Made by a program: the position numbers and the translations under genes. A stretch of 64,000 bases of DNA. Origin: CAJXYS01 sp913063035. GTDB lineage: Bacteria > Pseudomonadota > Alphaproteobacteria > Rhodobacterales > Rhodobacteraceae. Positions within the stretch are counted from its first letter, which is position 1. The number at the start of each line of letters is the position of its first letter. The stretch lies in the NCBI RefSeq assembly GCF_050586465.1, contig NZ_JBOCEG010000002.1, forward strand, positions 310,001 through 374,000. Direction: 5' to 3'. Shown here piece after piece: positions 41,030 through 50,344 of this stretch. The notes below the pieces were generated by a model. That model saw nothing but the letters and a program-made list of their open reading frames with translations, ran no database searches and was not told where the DNA came from.

Positions 41030-44000
41030 TTACTCCGCCGCCCGGAGCGGCGGGCGCGGGCTGGCTTCCCCGGGGGCGCTGTCGCCCTCGTCCCGCGCCG
41101 CGGCGCCGGCATCGGCCGTCGCCTGCCCATTGTCCTCGTCCCAGAGGATCAGCGGCCCTTTCAGCCGCCGTGCCGCGCGGTTCAGCGCCATGTCGCGCCC
41201 GATCCGGCTGCGCTTGCCCAGCGCCAGGGCCGCCAGCCGCCGGACGCCGCCATAGGCCCCCGCCGTGGTCCAGATCCGCAGCGCCAGAAGCGCCGGCGTG
41301 AAGACCAGCGTCAGCATCGTGGCGACCCCGAGCCCGAAGACCACGGCCGTGGCCAGCTGCTTCCACCAGAGCGCGGTGGGCGAGTCGATCGAGTAGCCCC
41401 CGCCGATGAAGTCGACAGACAGCCCGAGCACCATCGGCGTCAGGCCCGCCATCGTCGTGATGGTGGTCAGCAGCACGGGGCGGATGCGCGCCTCTGCGGT
41501 GCGGATCACCGCCTCCAGCTTCGGCATGTAGGAGGCGTATTCCTGGTAGGTGTCGATCAGCACGATGTTGTTGTTCACGACGATGCCGGCCAGCGCCACG
41601 ATGCCGGTGCCCGTCATGATGATCGAGAAGGGCTGGCCCATCACCAGCATCCCGATCAGCGTCCCCGTGGTCGAGAGCACCACCGCCAGCAGCACCAGCA
41701 CCGAGTTGTAGAGGCTGTTGAACTGCGCCAGCAGGATCACGAACATCAGGCCCAGCGCGCCGGCGAAGGCCTTGGACAGGAACGCCTGGCTTTCGGCCTG
41801 GTCCTCGGTGTCGCCGGCCCATTCATAGGTAACGCCATCGGGCAATGGGCTTTCGCTCTCGAGCCATTGGGTCAGATGCGCGATGCGCTCGTTGGCGTTG
41901 ATGGGCGCGCCTTCGGCATTGGTCAGTCCCGGCGCCACGTCCGCCTTGACGTCGAAGTAGCGCGACTGGTCCACGCGGTCGATCTGGCCGAGCTTGTCGA
42001 CGGGCGCACGGGTGATGAAGTTCGAGAGCGGCACCAGCCCGTCCGGCGTGCGGACCTTCAGGCTGTCCAGCGTGGCCAGCACGCGGTCTTGCTCGGGGAA
42101 GCGGACGCGGATGTCGATTTCCTCGTCCGAGCTTTCCACCCGCATCGTGTCCAGCAGCAGCCCGCGCGTGACCAGCTGCACCATCGCGCCCACCGTGGTC
42201 ACGTTGGCGCCGTAGCGCCCGGCCTTCTCGACATCGACGTCGATCTGCCAGTCGATGCCGGGCAGGGGGCGGGTGTCCTCGATATCGACGAGGCCCTCGG
42301 TCCGCTCGATCCGGTCGCGCGCGATGGCCGTGGCCTCCAGCAGCCTGTCCCAGTCGTCGCCCTTGAGCCGCAGGTTCACCGGCTTGCCCGAGGCCGGGCC
42401 CTGGGCCTGCTCCATCACGTCGGCCTCGATGCCGGGGATCGCCCGGATCGCGCTGGTGATGTCGTCCATGATCAGGTCGCCGTCGCGGCGTTCGTCCCAG
42501 CGGGCGAACTCGATCTGGATCTGGCCCACCGTGTCGACGGGGGCCTGCGCGCCGCCGGTGTTCTGGTTCAGCCCGCCTTCGCCAGCGAAGGCGAAGACCG
42601 ACTCGACCCCGTCGACGGCCATGGTGCGTCGTTCGGCCTCGCGCACCAGCGCGTCCTTCTCCTCGAGGCTCAGGTTGCCGCGGGCGCGCACATAGGCGAT
42701 GGCGCGCTCGGGCTCGGTGTCGACGAAGAACTCCACGCCGTTGTTGTTCTCGGCGAAGGTCATGAAGGTGACGGCGACCACCGCGCCCACGGCGGCGATG
42801 GTCACGAGCGGCATGACCGGGTTGCCGGCGATCAGCGCGATGAACCGCCCGAACAGCGTGCGGCGGTAGCCGGCGCGGATCTTGCGCGGTTTCGCCTCGC
42901 GCTTGAGCGCGCCCACCGTGATCGACACCGCGACCGCCCCGGCCATGAAGATCAGCGCGCCGGGCAGCAGCGCGGCGACGCCCATGGCGCCCGGCCCGAC
43001 GAGGCCCGGCAGGTAGGCCGGGTTCAGCGCCTGCATGGCGCCGATATAGAGCAGCCCGGCCGCGCCTGCCGCCAGCGCGAGCCGGACCGGCCAGGGCAGA
43101 CCCCGCAGCCCGGTCGAGGCCCGGCCGAAGGCCCGGCTGATGCGCCCGGCCACGCCACCCACCACCGGCAGGTAGATCAGCGCGACCACGAGCGAGGCCG
43201 ACAGCACGAAGATCAGCGTGACGGGCAGCATCCCCATGAACTCGCCCGGCACCCCGGGCCAGAACAGCATCGGCAGGAAGGCGCAGAGCGTCGTTGCCGT
43301 CGAGGCGACGATCGGCCAGAACATCCGCTTGGCGGCCTCGCCATAGGCGCGCATGGGGCCGGTGCCCTCCTGGATGCGCTTGTCCGCGTATTCGACGACC
43401 ACGATGGCGCCGTCGACCAGCATGCCGACGGCGAGGATCAGGCCGAACATCACGATGTTCGAGATCGGCACTTCCATCACCGCAAGGAAGGCGAAACAGA
43501 GCATGAAGGAGGTCGGGATCGCGAAGCCCACCAGCAGCGCCGAGCGGGTGCCGAGCGCGGCCAGCACCACGATCATCACCAGCGCGATGGCCGTCAGCAC
43601 CGAGCTTTGCAGCTGGCCCACCATGTCGGCGACGGTGTTGCTCTCGTCCATGGTGAAATCGACCCGGAGCGAGTCGCGCAGCTCCGGCGCCCAGTCGGCC
43701 CGGGCGTCCGCCACGGTCTGGCGCACGAGCTCGACCGTGTCGATGATGTTGAACCCCTTGCGCTTGACCACCTGCAGCGCCACCGTCGGCTCGCCGTTGT
43801 AGCGGGCGGTGCCGTCGCGATCCATGAAGGTCAGGCGGATATCCGCGAGATCGCCCAGCGTGACGACCCGGTCGCCATTGACCTTCACCGGCAGGTCATA
43901 GATGTCGCGCGGTTCGTCGAAGGAGGAGGGGATCTTGACCGAGAACGCGCCCTCGGCGGACTCGATCTCGCCCGCGGCGATCAGCTGGTTGTTGTTGACC

Positions 44001-44617
44001 ACCGTGTCGATCAGCTCGCCCGCGGTGACGTTGTAGGCCTCGAGCCGCATCGGGTCGATCACCACCTCGAGCATCTCGTCGCGGTGGCCGGTGATCTCGG
44101 CTTCCAGCACCGGGGCCAGCGCCTCGATGCGGTCCTGCAGCGCCTTGGCCTCGCGGATCAGCGTGCGCTCGGGCAGTTCGCCCGAAAGCGCCACGACCAG
44201 GATCGGGAATTCCGAGAAATTGATTTCGTTGATGCTGGCGGCTTCCGCGCCGTCCGGGAACTCGGCCTGCGCCTGGTCGACCTTGTCGCGGACGTCGGCC
44301 AGCGTCTCGGTCTTGTTCCAGCCGAATTCGAACTCCAGCGCGACGCCGGCATAGTTCTCCGACGCCGTGGAGGTCATCGTCTTCAGCCCGTCGAGATCCT
44401 GCAGCTTCGACTCGAGCGGTTTGACCAGCAGTTTCTCGCTGTCCTCGGCCGAAATGCCGGGGAAGGGGACCGAGACGAAGAGCGCCGGGATCTCGATATC
44501 GGGCTCGCCTTCCTTGGGCAGGCCCACATAGGCCATCACCCCCGCCCCGATGGAGAGGATCACGAAGGCCAGCACCATGCGGGCGCGGCCGGTGGCCCAG
44601 TCGACGATGCCGGTCAT
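41030..44617 (-). CDS. RND efflux pump inner-membrane subunit, with extra central helices
   Basis: 1195 residues, about 150 longer than AcrB-like pumps. The protein has the expected halves, each with a helix, periplasmic loop and helix bundle. The TM4 motif is FGLILAVGMLVDGAIVVVEY (392-411), with one Asp (402) and Gly in place of the second Asp of classical HAE pumps. Between TM6 and TM7 is an inserted stretch of about 60-80 residues with two extra hydrophobic segments (about 509-528 and 543-570). Substrate unknown. Its start overlaps the adaptor gene by four bases (ATGA), so they are one operon. No outer-membrane channel gene is adjacent. Confidence 0.92.
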   Translation of the reverse strand: MTGIVDWATGRARMVLAFVILSIGAGVMAYVGLPKEGEPDIEIPALFVSVPFPGISAEDSEKLLVKPLESKLQDLDGLKTMTSTASENYAGVALEFEFGWNKTETLADVRDKVDQAQAEFPDGAEAASINEINFSEFPILVVALSGELPERTLIREAKALQDRIEALAPVLEAEITGHRDEMLEVVIDPMRLEAYNVTAGELIDTVVNNNQLIAAGEIESAEGAFSVKIPSSFDEPRDIYDLPVKVNGDRVVTLGDLADIRLTFMDRDGTARYNGEPTVALQVVKRKGFNIIDTVELVRQTVADARADWAPELRDSLRVDFTMDESNTVADMVGQLQSSVLTAIALVMIVVLAALGTRSALLVGFAIPTSFMLCFAFLAVMEVPISNIVMFGLILAVGMLVDGAIVVVEYADKRIQEGTGPMRAYGEAAKRMFWPIVASTATTLCAFLPMLFWPGVPGEFMGMLPVTLIFVLSASLVVALIYLPVVGGVAGRISRAFGRASTGLRGLPWPVRLALAAGAAGLLYIGAMQALNPAYLPGLVGPGAMGVAALLPGALIFMAGAVAVSITVGALKREAKPRKIRAGYRRTLFGRFIALIAGNPVMPLVTIAAVGAVVAVTFMTFAENNNGVEFFVDTEPERAIAYVRARGNLSLEEKDALVREAERRTMAVDGVESVFAFAGEGGLNQNTGGAQAPVDTVGQIQIEFARWDERRDGDLIMDDITSAIRAIPGIEADVMEQAQGPASGKPVNLRLKGDDWDRLLEATAIARDRIERTEGLVDIEDTRPLPGIDWQIDVDVEKAGRYGANVTTVGAMVQLVTRGLLLDTMRVESSDEEIDIRVRFPEQDRVLATLDSLKVRTPDGLVPLSNFITRAPVDKLGQIDRVDQSRYFDVKADVAPGLTNAEGAPINANERIAHLTQWLESESPLPDGVTYEWAGDTEDQAESQAFLSKAFAGALGLMFVILLAQFNSLYNSVLVLLAVVLSTTGTLIGMLVMGQPFSIIMTGTGIVALAGIVVNNNIVLIDTYQEYASYMPKLEAVIRTAEARIRPVLLTTITTMAGLTPMVLGLSVDFIGGGYSIDSPTALWWKQLATAVVFGLGVATMLTLVFTPALLALRIWTTAGAYGGVRRLAALALGKRSRIGRDMALNRAARRLKGPLILWDEDNGQATADAGAAARDEGDSAPGEASPRPPLRAAE

Positions 44618-45711
44618 GCGCCGTCCTCGCGGTAGGTGACCGCGACCTTGCGCCCATCGGTCACGTATTCCTGCCCGGTGACGATGACGTCGACCTCGGC
44701 CGGCAGCCCGGTGACGTAGACGCCGTCGCGGGTGTCGCGCAGGATCTCGACCGGCATGAAGCGCACCGTGTCGCCGTCGACGACGGCGCGAATGCCGATC
44801 CGGCCCGCGTCATCCAGCGTCAGCGCCGAGGCCGGCAGGGCATGCGCCGTCTCGCCGTCGGCCGAGATCAGGATCTCGGCCGTCTGCCCGGCGCGGATCG
44901 TCAGCTCGGGGTTGGCCACCTCGACATCGACGCGGAAGGTCCGGGTCTGCGGGTCGGCCGAGCGCGAGATGAAGGTGACCGCGCCCCGGACGCGCGCCCC
45001 GTCGGCCAGCTGCGCATCGGCGGGGGCGCCGAGCGCGATCCGCGAGACGTCCACCTCGGGCACGAACCCCACCAGCCGGATCGGGTCGAGCTGGATCACC
45101 GTCGCGCAGACCGCGCCGGGCTGCAGAAGCGTGCCGTTCTCGGCGGTGTCGGTTTCCAGCAGCCCGCCGAAGGGCGCGCGGATTTCCAGCCGGTCGATCT
45201 CGGTCTGGGCGCGGTCGACCGCGGCCTCCGCGGATTGCAGCGCCGCCTTGGCCGAGGCGACCCGCGTCTCGGAGGCGAATCCCTGGTCCTTGAGCCCGCT
45301 CGCGGCGCGGTAGTTCACCAGCGCCTCGGCGAGCCGCGCCTCCGCCTCGGTCAGCGCGGCGCGGCGGGTGCCCGGATCGAGACGGCAGAGCAATTCGCCC
45401 GTCTCGACGAAACGGCCCTTGCGGAGCGGCTCGGAGATCACGGTGGACGAGACCTCCGCGCGGACGTCGACCTGGCGTGCGGCCTCCGTGCGCCCGCGCA
45501 GCAGGACGCCGGTATCGACCTCGCGCGCACTGGAGCGCAGCGCCACGACGCGCACGCGCTGGGCCTCGTCCTCGGCGCCGGGTTCGGCGGCGGCTTCGGC
45601 CGCGCTGCCCGCGTCGCCATTGGCGAACGCCAGAAGCGCCTCGCGCTCCATCACCAGGAGATAGAGCGCGGCGGTAACCATGACCGCGGTGAGGAGAGGA
45701 AGAAGGCGCAT
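44614..45711 (-). CDS. RND efflux periplasmic adaptor subunit
   Basis: 365 residues, the membrane-fusion protein that links the pump to an outer-membrane channel. An N-terminal membrane anchor (LPLLTAVMVTAALYLLV) is followed by the lipoyl-like half motif around VDVRAEVSSTVIS. Next come an alpha-hairpin (LTEAEARLAEALVNYRAAS onward) and a second lipoyl half with IRAPFGGLLETDTAENG. The C-terminal beta-barrel and membrane-proximal domains complete the adaptor. ATG 45711 has GGAG six bases upstream. It is first in the operon and controlled by the promoter/operator just upstream. Confidence 0.93.
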   Translation of the reverse strand: MRLLPLLTAVMVTAALYLLVMEREALLAFANGDAGSAAEAAAEPGAEDEAQRVRVVALRSSAREVDTGVLLRGRTEAARQVDVRAEVSSTVISEPLRKGRFVETGELLCRLDPGTRRAALTEAEARLAEALVNYRAASGLKDQGFASETRVASAKAALQSAEAAVDRAQTEIDRLEIRAPFGGLLETDTAENGTLLQPGAVCATVIQLDPIRLVGFVPEVDVSRIALGAPADAQLADGARVRGAVTFISRSADPQTRTFRVDVEVANPELTIRAGQTAEILISADGETAHALPASALTLDDAGRIGIRAVVDGDTVRFMPVEILRDTRDGVYVTGLPAEVDVIVTGQEYVTDGRKVAVTYREDGA

Positions 45712-45739
45712 GCACCACTCCGACTGTTACGTGGGCCAC

Positions 45740-45758
45740 AAACTGAACGGTTGCGTTT
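45740..45758 (-). promoter_or_regulatory. 19-bp palindromic operator of the RND operon
   Basis: The plus-strand sequence AAACTGAACGGTTGCGTTT is an inverted repeat of form AAACnnAACnGTTnnGTTT, matching at every symmetric position except the two nn pairs. It abuts the -10 hexamer and covers the expected transcription start, ideal for repression. Size and position are those of TetR/AcrR-type operators. No regulator gene is adjacent. Confidence 0.7.
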
Positions 45759-45786
45759 AGATAGGCCCACCGCACCCGCTAAGCAA
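45758..45786 (-). promoter_or_regulatory. promoter of the RND efflux operon
   Basis: Minus strand: TTGCTT (45786-45781), a 17-base spacer, and TATCTA (45763-45758). The last -10 base is also the first base of the palindromic operator. A 7-bp inverted pair, GGCCCAC (45764-45770) and GTGGGCC (45731-45737), brackets the operator. Confidence 0.65.
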
Positions 45787-45930
45787 GGCACTTCTGGAAC
45801 AGTTTACGATGCGCCGTGGCCTTTAGACCAACAATTTTCCGCGATGCGGCGACGGCCGGGCCGGGGTGTTTGCACTTGGCATTCCGCGTGGCTTCGCGTT
45901 AAGACACCGCCCAACGACGCGGAGGCCGGC

Positions 45931-46587
45931 GTGAGCAACACAGACAGTTTCATCGACGAAGTCACCGAAGAGGTCCGGCGCGACCGGCTGTTCCGGCTGT
46001 TCCGCCGCTATGGCTGGATCGCCCTGGTGGTGGTCCTCGCCGTGGTGGGCGGCGCGGCCTGGAACGAGTATTCCAAGGCCCGCGACCGGGCCGAGGCGCA
46101 GGCCACCGGCGATGCGCTGCGCGCAGCGCTCGGGGCGGCCGACCCGGCAGCCCGGGCAGAGGCGCTGGCCGGGATCGCGGTCGCCGACGGCGCCGCCGCC
46201 GCGCTGGCGGATTTCCTGCGCGCCGACAACCTGATCGCGGCCGGAGAGGACCCCGCCGCCGCGGAGCTTCTGGCCGCCATCGCCGCGCGGCAGGACGTCC
46301 CGCCGGTCTATCGCAGCCTGGCCGAGCTGAAATCGGCGATCCTGTCTGCCGGGACGATGGCGCCGGCCGAACGGCTGGCGGTGCTCGACCGGCTGGCGCA
46401 GCCCGGCGCGCCCTTCCGCGCCATCGCGCTGGAACAGAAGGCCCTGGCGCATCTCGAAGCGGGTGAGCGCGACGCCGCGGTCGCGGCGCTGCGGGCCATT
46501 CTGGACTCGCCCCAGGCAACGCCGGGCTTGCGTCAGCGCGCGACACAGATGATGGTGACCCTGGGCGAGGACCCCAGGGCCACGTGA
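45931..46587 (+). CDS. YfgM-like TPR-containing membrane protein
   Basis: 218 residues starting at GTG 45931, preceded by GGAGG. The short cytoplasmic N-terminus (SNTDSFIDEVTEEVRRDRL) and one membrane helix (about 29-44) are followed by an Ala-rich helical domain with TPR-like repeats in the periplasm. This is the YfgM/DUF2659-type architecture. In E. coli YfgM works with periplasmic chaperones and PpiD at the Sec translocon. The order YfgM, BamB, Der is conserved in Proteobacteria. The upstream part of the open frame is antisense to the RND genes and is not used. Confidence 0.85.
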   Translation: MSNTDSFIDEVTEEVRRDRLFRLFRRYGWIALVVVLAVVGGAAWNEYSKARDRAEAQATGDALRAALGAADPAARAEALAGIAVADGAAAALADFLRADNLIAAGEDPAAAELLAAIAARQDVPPVYRSLAELKSAILSAGTMAPAERLAVLDRLAQPGAPFRAIALEQKALAHLEAGERDAAVAALRAILDSPQATPGLRQRATQMMVTLGEDPRAT

Positions 46588-46624
46588 GACGGGCCCGGCC
46601 AGGCGACAGAGGGAGGCAGGAGCA

Positions 46625-47947
46625 GTGAAGCTGACACGATTTGCCGCAACGGCGATCCTGCTGGCCACGCTGGCGGCCTGCGGCGAGGACGAGGTGATCC
46701 TGCCGGGCGAGCGCATCGACGTGCGCGACACGGTCGACGGTCTCGAGACCCGCGCGGAGGCGGAAAACCGCGCCGCGCCGATCCGCCTGGCGGCGCCGGT
46801 CAATCACGGCGTCTGGCCGACGACGAATGGCAGCACGCGCCACCGCATCACGCATCCCGCGCTGAACTGGCCGCTCGCCCCCGCCTGGTCCGCCGGCATC
46901 GGCGCGGGCGAGGATCGCAAGCACCGTATCACCGCGACGCCGGTCGCGGCCGACGGGCGCATCTTCACGCTGGACTCGCGCGCGACCGTCGCCGCGCACG
47001 GCACCGATGGTGCGCGGCTCTGGGCGCGCGACCTGACGCCGGCCTCGGACCGGGCCGACGACGCCTCGGGCGGGGCGGTGACGCTGGCCGCGGGGCGGCT
47101 CTTCGTCAGCACCGGCTTCGGCGATCTCTTCGCGCTCGACCCGGCCAGCGGCGCAACCGACTGGGTGCAGCGCCTGCCGGCGCCGATCACCGGGCCGGTG
47201 ACGGTCGCGGGCGACCGGCTCTATGCCGTCTCGCGCGACGGGCGCGGCTGGGCGATCGACGTCGCGAACGGGCGCATTCGCTGGGAAATCACCGACGCGG
47301 CGGCGCCGGCCGTGGTGACCGGCGGCGCCAGCCCGGTCGTCTCGGACCGGCTGGTCATCTTTCCTTTCGGCACGGGCGACCTGGTCGCCACGCTTCGCAA
47401 TTCGGGCCTGCGTGTCTGGCGCGCGGCGGTTTCGGGCCAGCGCGTCGGCATCGCCCGCGGCGGTATCTCGGACGTGACGGGCGACCCGGTCCTGCAGGGT
47501 AATACGCTCTATGCCGGGAATTACTCGGGCCAGACGGCGGCGCATGACGCCACCAGCGGCGATCGGCTCTGGTCCGCGCCCGATGGCGCGGTCGGCCCGG
47601 TCTGGCCTGCGGGCGGGTCGCTGTTCCTGGTCTCCGACGACAGCGAACTCGTGCGGCTCGACGCGCGGACGGGCGAGCGGATCTGGGGCGCGGCGCTGCC
47701 GGACGTCGTCAGGGGCAACCGTCCGACGCGGCGCTGGAAGGACGTCTACGCCCATTACGGACCGGTGCTGGCCGGCGGCCGCGTGGTCGTCGCCTCGAGC
47801 GACGGTCTGCTCCGCAGCTTCGACCCGGAATCGGGCGCGTTGCTGGAAACGGTCGACCTGCCCGGCGGCGCGACCACCGCGCCGATCGTCGTCAACGGAC
47901 GGCTCTACGTCGTCAGCCAGCGGGGCCAACTGCACGCTTTCCAATGA
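46625..47947 (+). CDS. bamB: BamB-like PQQ beta-propeller lipoprotein
   Basis: 440 residues from GTG 46625, with AGGGAGGCAGGAGCA upstream. The lipobox LAAC places the lipid on Cys19. Multiple PQQ-type propeller strands follow (LFALDPASGATDWVQRLP, LYAVSRDGRGWAIDVANGRIRWE and later ALYLA-like blades), consistent with an eight-bladed propeller. BamB helps the BAM complex insert outer-membrane proteins. Operon position between the YfgM-like gene and der is the standard one. Confidence 0.9.
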   Translation: MKLTRFAATAILLATLAACGEDEVILPGERIDVRDTVDGLETRAEAENRAAPIRLAAPVNHGVWPTTNGSTRHRITHPALNWPLAPAWSAGIGAGEDRKHRITATPVAADGRIFTLDSRATVAAHGTDGARLWARDLTPASDRADDASGGAVTLAAGRLFVSTGFGDLFALDPASGATDWVQRLPAPITGPVTVAGDRLYAVSRDGRGWAIDVANGRIRWEITDAAAPAVVTGGASPVVSDRLVIFPFGTGDLVATLRNSGLRVWRAAVSGQRVGIARGGISDVTGDPVLQGNTLYAGNYSGQTAAHDATSGDRLWSAPDGAVGPVWPAGGSLFLVSDDSELVRLDARTGERIWGAALPDVVRGNRPTRRWKDVYAHYGPVLAGGRVVVASSDGLLRSFDPESGALLETVDLPGGATTAPIVVNGRLYVVSQRGQLHAFQ

Positions 47948-48002
47948 TCGCGAAAGGGTGTAGGGCGGCGGGTCTCGACAGTTTCGCAGCCGGTATCACG
48001 CC

Positions 48003-49448
48003 ATGACCTTCTCGCTCGCCATCGTGGGGCGGCCCAATGTGGGCAAGTCCACGCTGTTCAACCGCCTGGTCGGCAAGCGCCTGGCGCTGGTCGACGACCA
48101 GCCCGGCGTGACCCGCGACCTGCGCGAGGGCGAGGCGCGGCTCGGCGACCTGCGGTTCATCGCCATCGACACCGCCGGGCTCGAGGATGCCAAGGACGAG
48201 AGCTTGCCGGGCCGGATGCGCCGCCTGACCGAGCAGGCGGTGGAATCCGCGGATGCCTGTCTCTTCCTGGTGGATGCCCGCGCGGGCATCCTGCCCGACG
48301 ACCAGACCTTCGCCGATATCCTGCGCCGCAAGGCCCGCCACGTGATCCTCGCCGCCAACAAGGCCGAGGGAAACGCGGGCGAGTCGGGCTTCCTCGAGGC
48401 CTACAGCCTCGGGCTGGGCGAGCCGATCCGGCTCTCGGCGGAGCATGGCGAGGGGCTGGGGGAGTTGCTCGAGGCCCTGAGCCCCATCGCCGACGAGGTC
48501 GACGCCACCGCGGAGATCCCCGCGACGGGGGTGGCCGTGGACGACGAAGACGGGGCGGCGCAGGCGGGCACGCCCATGCCCACCGAGGCGCGGCCGTTGC
48601 AGGTCGCCGTGATCGGCCGGCCCAACGCCGGCAAGTCGACGCTGGTGAACCGAATTCTCGGCGAGGACCGCCTTCTGACCGGCCCCGAGGCGGGCATCAC
48701 CCGTGACGCGATCTCGATCCGCACCGCGTGGGACGGCACGCCGGTGCGCCTCTTCGATACCGCCGGCATGCGCAAGCGCGCCAAGGTGCAGGACAAGCTG
48801 GAAAAGCTTTCGGTGGCCGATGGCCTGCGCGCGGTGCGCTTCGCCGAGGTGGTGGTGGTCCTGCTGGATGCGGAAAAACCCTTCGAGACACAGGATCTGC
48901 GGATCGCCGACCTGGCCGAGCGCGAGGGCCGCGCCGTGGTGCTCGCGGTCAACAAGTGGGACCTGGAGCCGGCCAAGCAGAAACGGCTGTCGGACCTGCG
49001 CGAGGAATTCGAGCGGCTTTTGCCGCAGCTGCGCGGGGCGCCGCTGGTGACGGTCTCGGCCAAGACCGGCAAGGGGCTCGACCGGCTGCATGCCGCCGTG
49101 ATGAAAGCCTATGACATCTGGAACCGGCGCGTTCCGACGGCGGTGCTGAACCGCTGGCTGGCCGAGATGACCGAGGCGCATCCGCCCCCGGCGCCGGGGG
49201 GGCGGCGCATCCGGCTGCGCTACATGACCCAGGTCAAGACCCGGCCGCCGGGCTTCGTCGTGATGTGCTCGCATCCCAAGGAGCTGCCGGAAAGCTATCG
49301 CCGCTACCTGGTGAACGGGCTGCGCGAGCATTTCGACATGGCCGGGACGCCGATCCGGCTGACCTTCCGGAGCCAGGCCGACAAGAACCCCTACAAGGGG
49401 CGCCGGAAATCGACGCCCTCGCGGCTGCGCAAGCATCTCGACAAGTAG
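48003..49448 (+). CDS. der: ribosome biogenesis GTPase Der (EngA)
   Basis: 481 residues with two tandem GTPase domains and a KH-like C-terminal domain. G1 motifs are GRPNVGKST (9-17) and GRPNAGKST (205-213). G3 is DTAGL in domain 1 and DTAGM in domain 2; NKWD is the G4 motif of domain 2. It is required for 50S subunit assembly. The ribosome site before ATG 48003 is weak. The C-terminal tail is basic, ending RRKSTPSRLRKHLDK. Confidence 0.97.
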   Translation: MTFSLAIVGRPNVGKSTLFNRLVGKRLALVDDQPGVTRDLREGEARLGDLRFIAIDTAGLEDAKDESLPGRMRRLTEQAVESADACLFLVDARAGILPDDQTFADILRRKARHVILAANKAEGNAGESGFLEAYSLGLGEPIRLSAEHGEGLGELLEALSPIADEVDATAEIPATGVAVDDEDGAAQAGTPMPTEARPLQVAVIGRPNAGKSTLVNRILGEDRLLTGPEAGITRDAISIRTAWDGTPVRLFDTAGMRKRAKVQDKLEKLSVADGLRAVRFAEVVVVLLDAEKPFETQDLRIADLAEREGRAVVLAVNKWDLEPAKQKRLSDLREEFERLLPQLRGAPLVTVSAKTGKGLDRLHAAVMKAYDIWNRRVPTAVLNRWLAEMTEAHPPPAPGGRRIRLRYMTQVKTRPPGFVVMCSHPKELPESYRRYLVNGLREHFDMAGTPIRLTFRSQADKNPYKGRRKSTPSRLRKHLDK

Positions 49449-49461
49449 GGCGCGCGCCGCA

Positions 49462-50268
49462 TCAGCGGATGGCGCTGTCGCTCAGCGCCATGACGATATC
49501 GGCGGAAATCCGGTCCATGAAGGTGAAGAGCGGGAAAGTCCTGTCCGTCGGGATCGCGCTGTAGCGAAACCCGGCCGGGCAGTTCATCGCCAGCATCCCG
49601 TTCACGGGGCTGATCCTGCGCACCTCGCCGGCGACGATGCTTTCGGCACGGTCGGGCCGTCCGTCGAAATCGTCGTCATAAAGCCACTGGGTATCGAGCG
49701 CGCGCAGCCGCCCGTCGCCGTCGCCGTCGCAGCCGTTCAGGATATAGAGATCGAAGGCACCGTCGGCGTTGCGGTCCACGAACTGGTGCGTGGCCAGGAA
49801 GAAGGTGGTGGATCCGTCCATGACGGTATCGGCGCAGGGACCGCAGTTGAAGACCAGCCAATAGGGCGCCGCGTGTCCGCCGGCCCGGAAGAACACCCCG
49901 AATTCCAGCGTCAGCCGGTCCAACCCCTCGCTGTGGTAGATGAAGAAATCGGCCGCCCCGTTCCCGTCCTTGTCGAGCAGGAAGAGCCGCGGATATTCCG
50001 TGAAGGTGTCGGTGCGCGCGGTGGCGATCTGCCGGTTGAAGCGATGCTCGCGCAGGATCGCCTCCGCGACCTGCTTGATCGCGAGATAGGTCTCCCAGCG
50101 GGTCTCCGGCGCGAAGGGCCAGGCGGCCTCGACGGTCCGGTCGGCCTTGCGCGAAAGCGGGGTGCCCTCTTCCGCCGCACCCGGCGCGAGGCCGAGCAGC
50201 AGCCCCAGAACCGCCCCCGCGAGGGCGCGGACGGCGCGGCGTGGCGCAAGGGGTCCTCCGGCAATCAT
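49462..50268 (-). CDS. secreted protein with several calcium-loop-like motifs
   Basis: 268 residues with a signal peptide (residues 10-31, cleavage probably after APGAA). Four Asp-rich loops resemble calcium-binding or thrombospondin type 3 motifs: DKDGNGAADFF (99-109), DRNADGAFDLY (165-175), GDGDGRLR (182-189) and DDDFDGRPD (198-206). Two paired Cys motifs (NCGPC) may form disulfides. I do not recognise the family. It lies convergent to der with 13 bases between stops and upstream of nothing in its own operon except tpiA, 76 bases away. The ribosome site is weak. Confidence 0.75.
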   Translation of the reverse strand: MIAGGPLAPRRAVRALAGAVLGLLLGLAPGAAEEGTPLSRKADRTVEAAWPFAPETRWETYLAIKQVAEAILREHRFNRQIATARTDTFTEYPRLFLLDKDGNGAADFFIYHSEGLDRLTLEFGVFFRAGGHAAPYWLVFNCGPCADTVMDGSTTFFLATHQFVDRNADGAFDLYILNGCDGDGDGRLRALDTQWLYDDDFDGRPDRAESIVAGEVRRISPVNGMLAMNCPAGFRYSAIPTDRTFPLFTFMDRISADIVMALSDSAIR

Positions 50269-50344
50269 GGGGAAAGGTTAACCTCACCCCGACGGCGACA
50301 CGTTGATCTGGCTCAATGCGGCGTCGGGCCGGCGGCGCCCCCGG

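Noticed and set aside
40883..44635. 1250-codon plus-strand open frame
   Set aside because: Antisense to the RND pump, which has a clear family and complete motifs.
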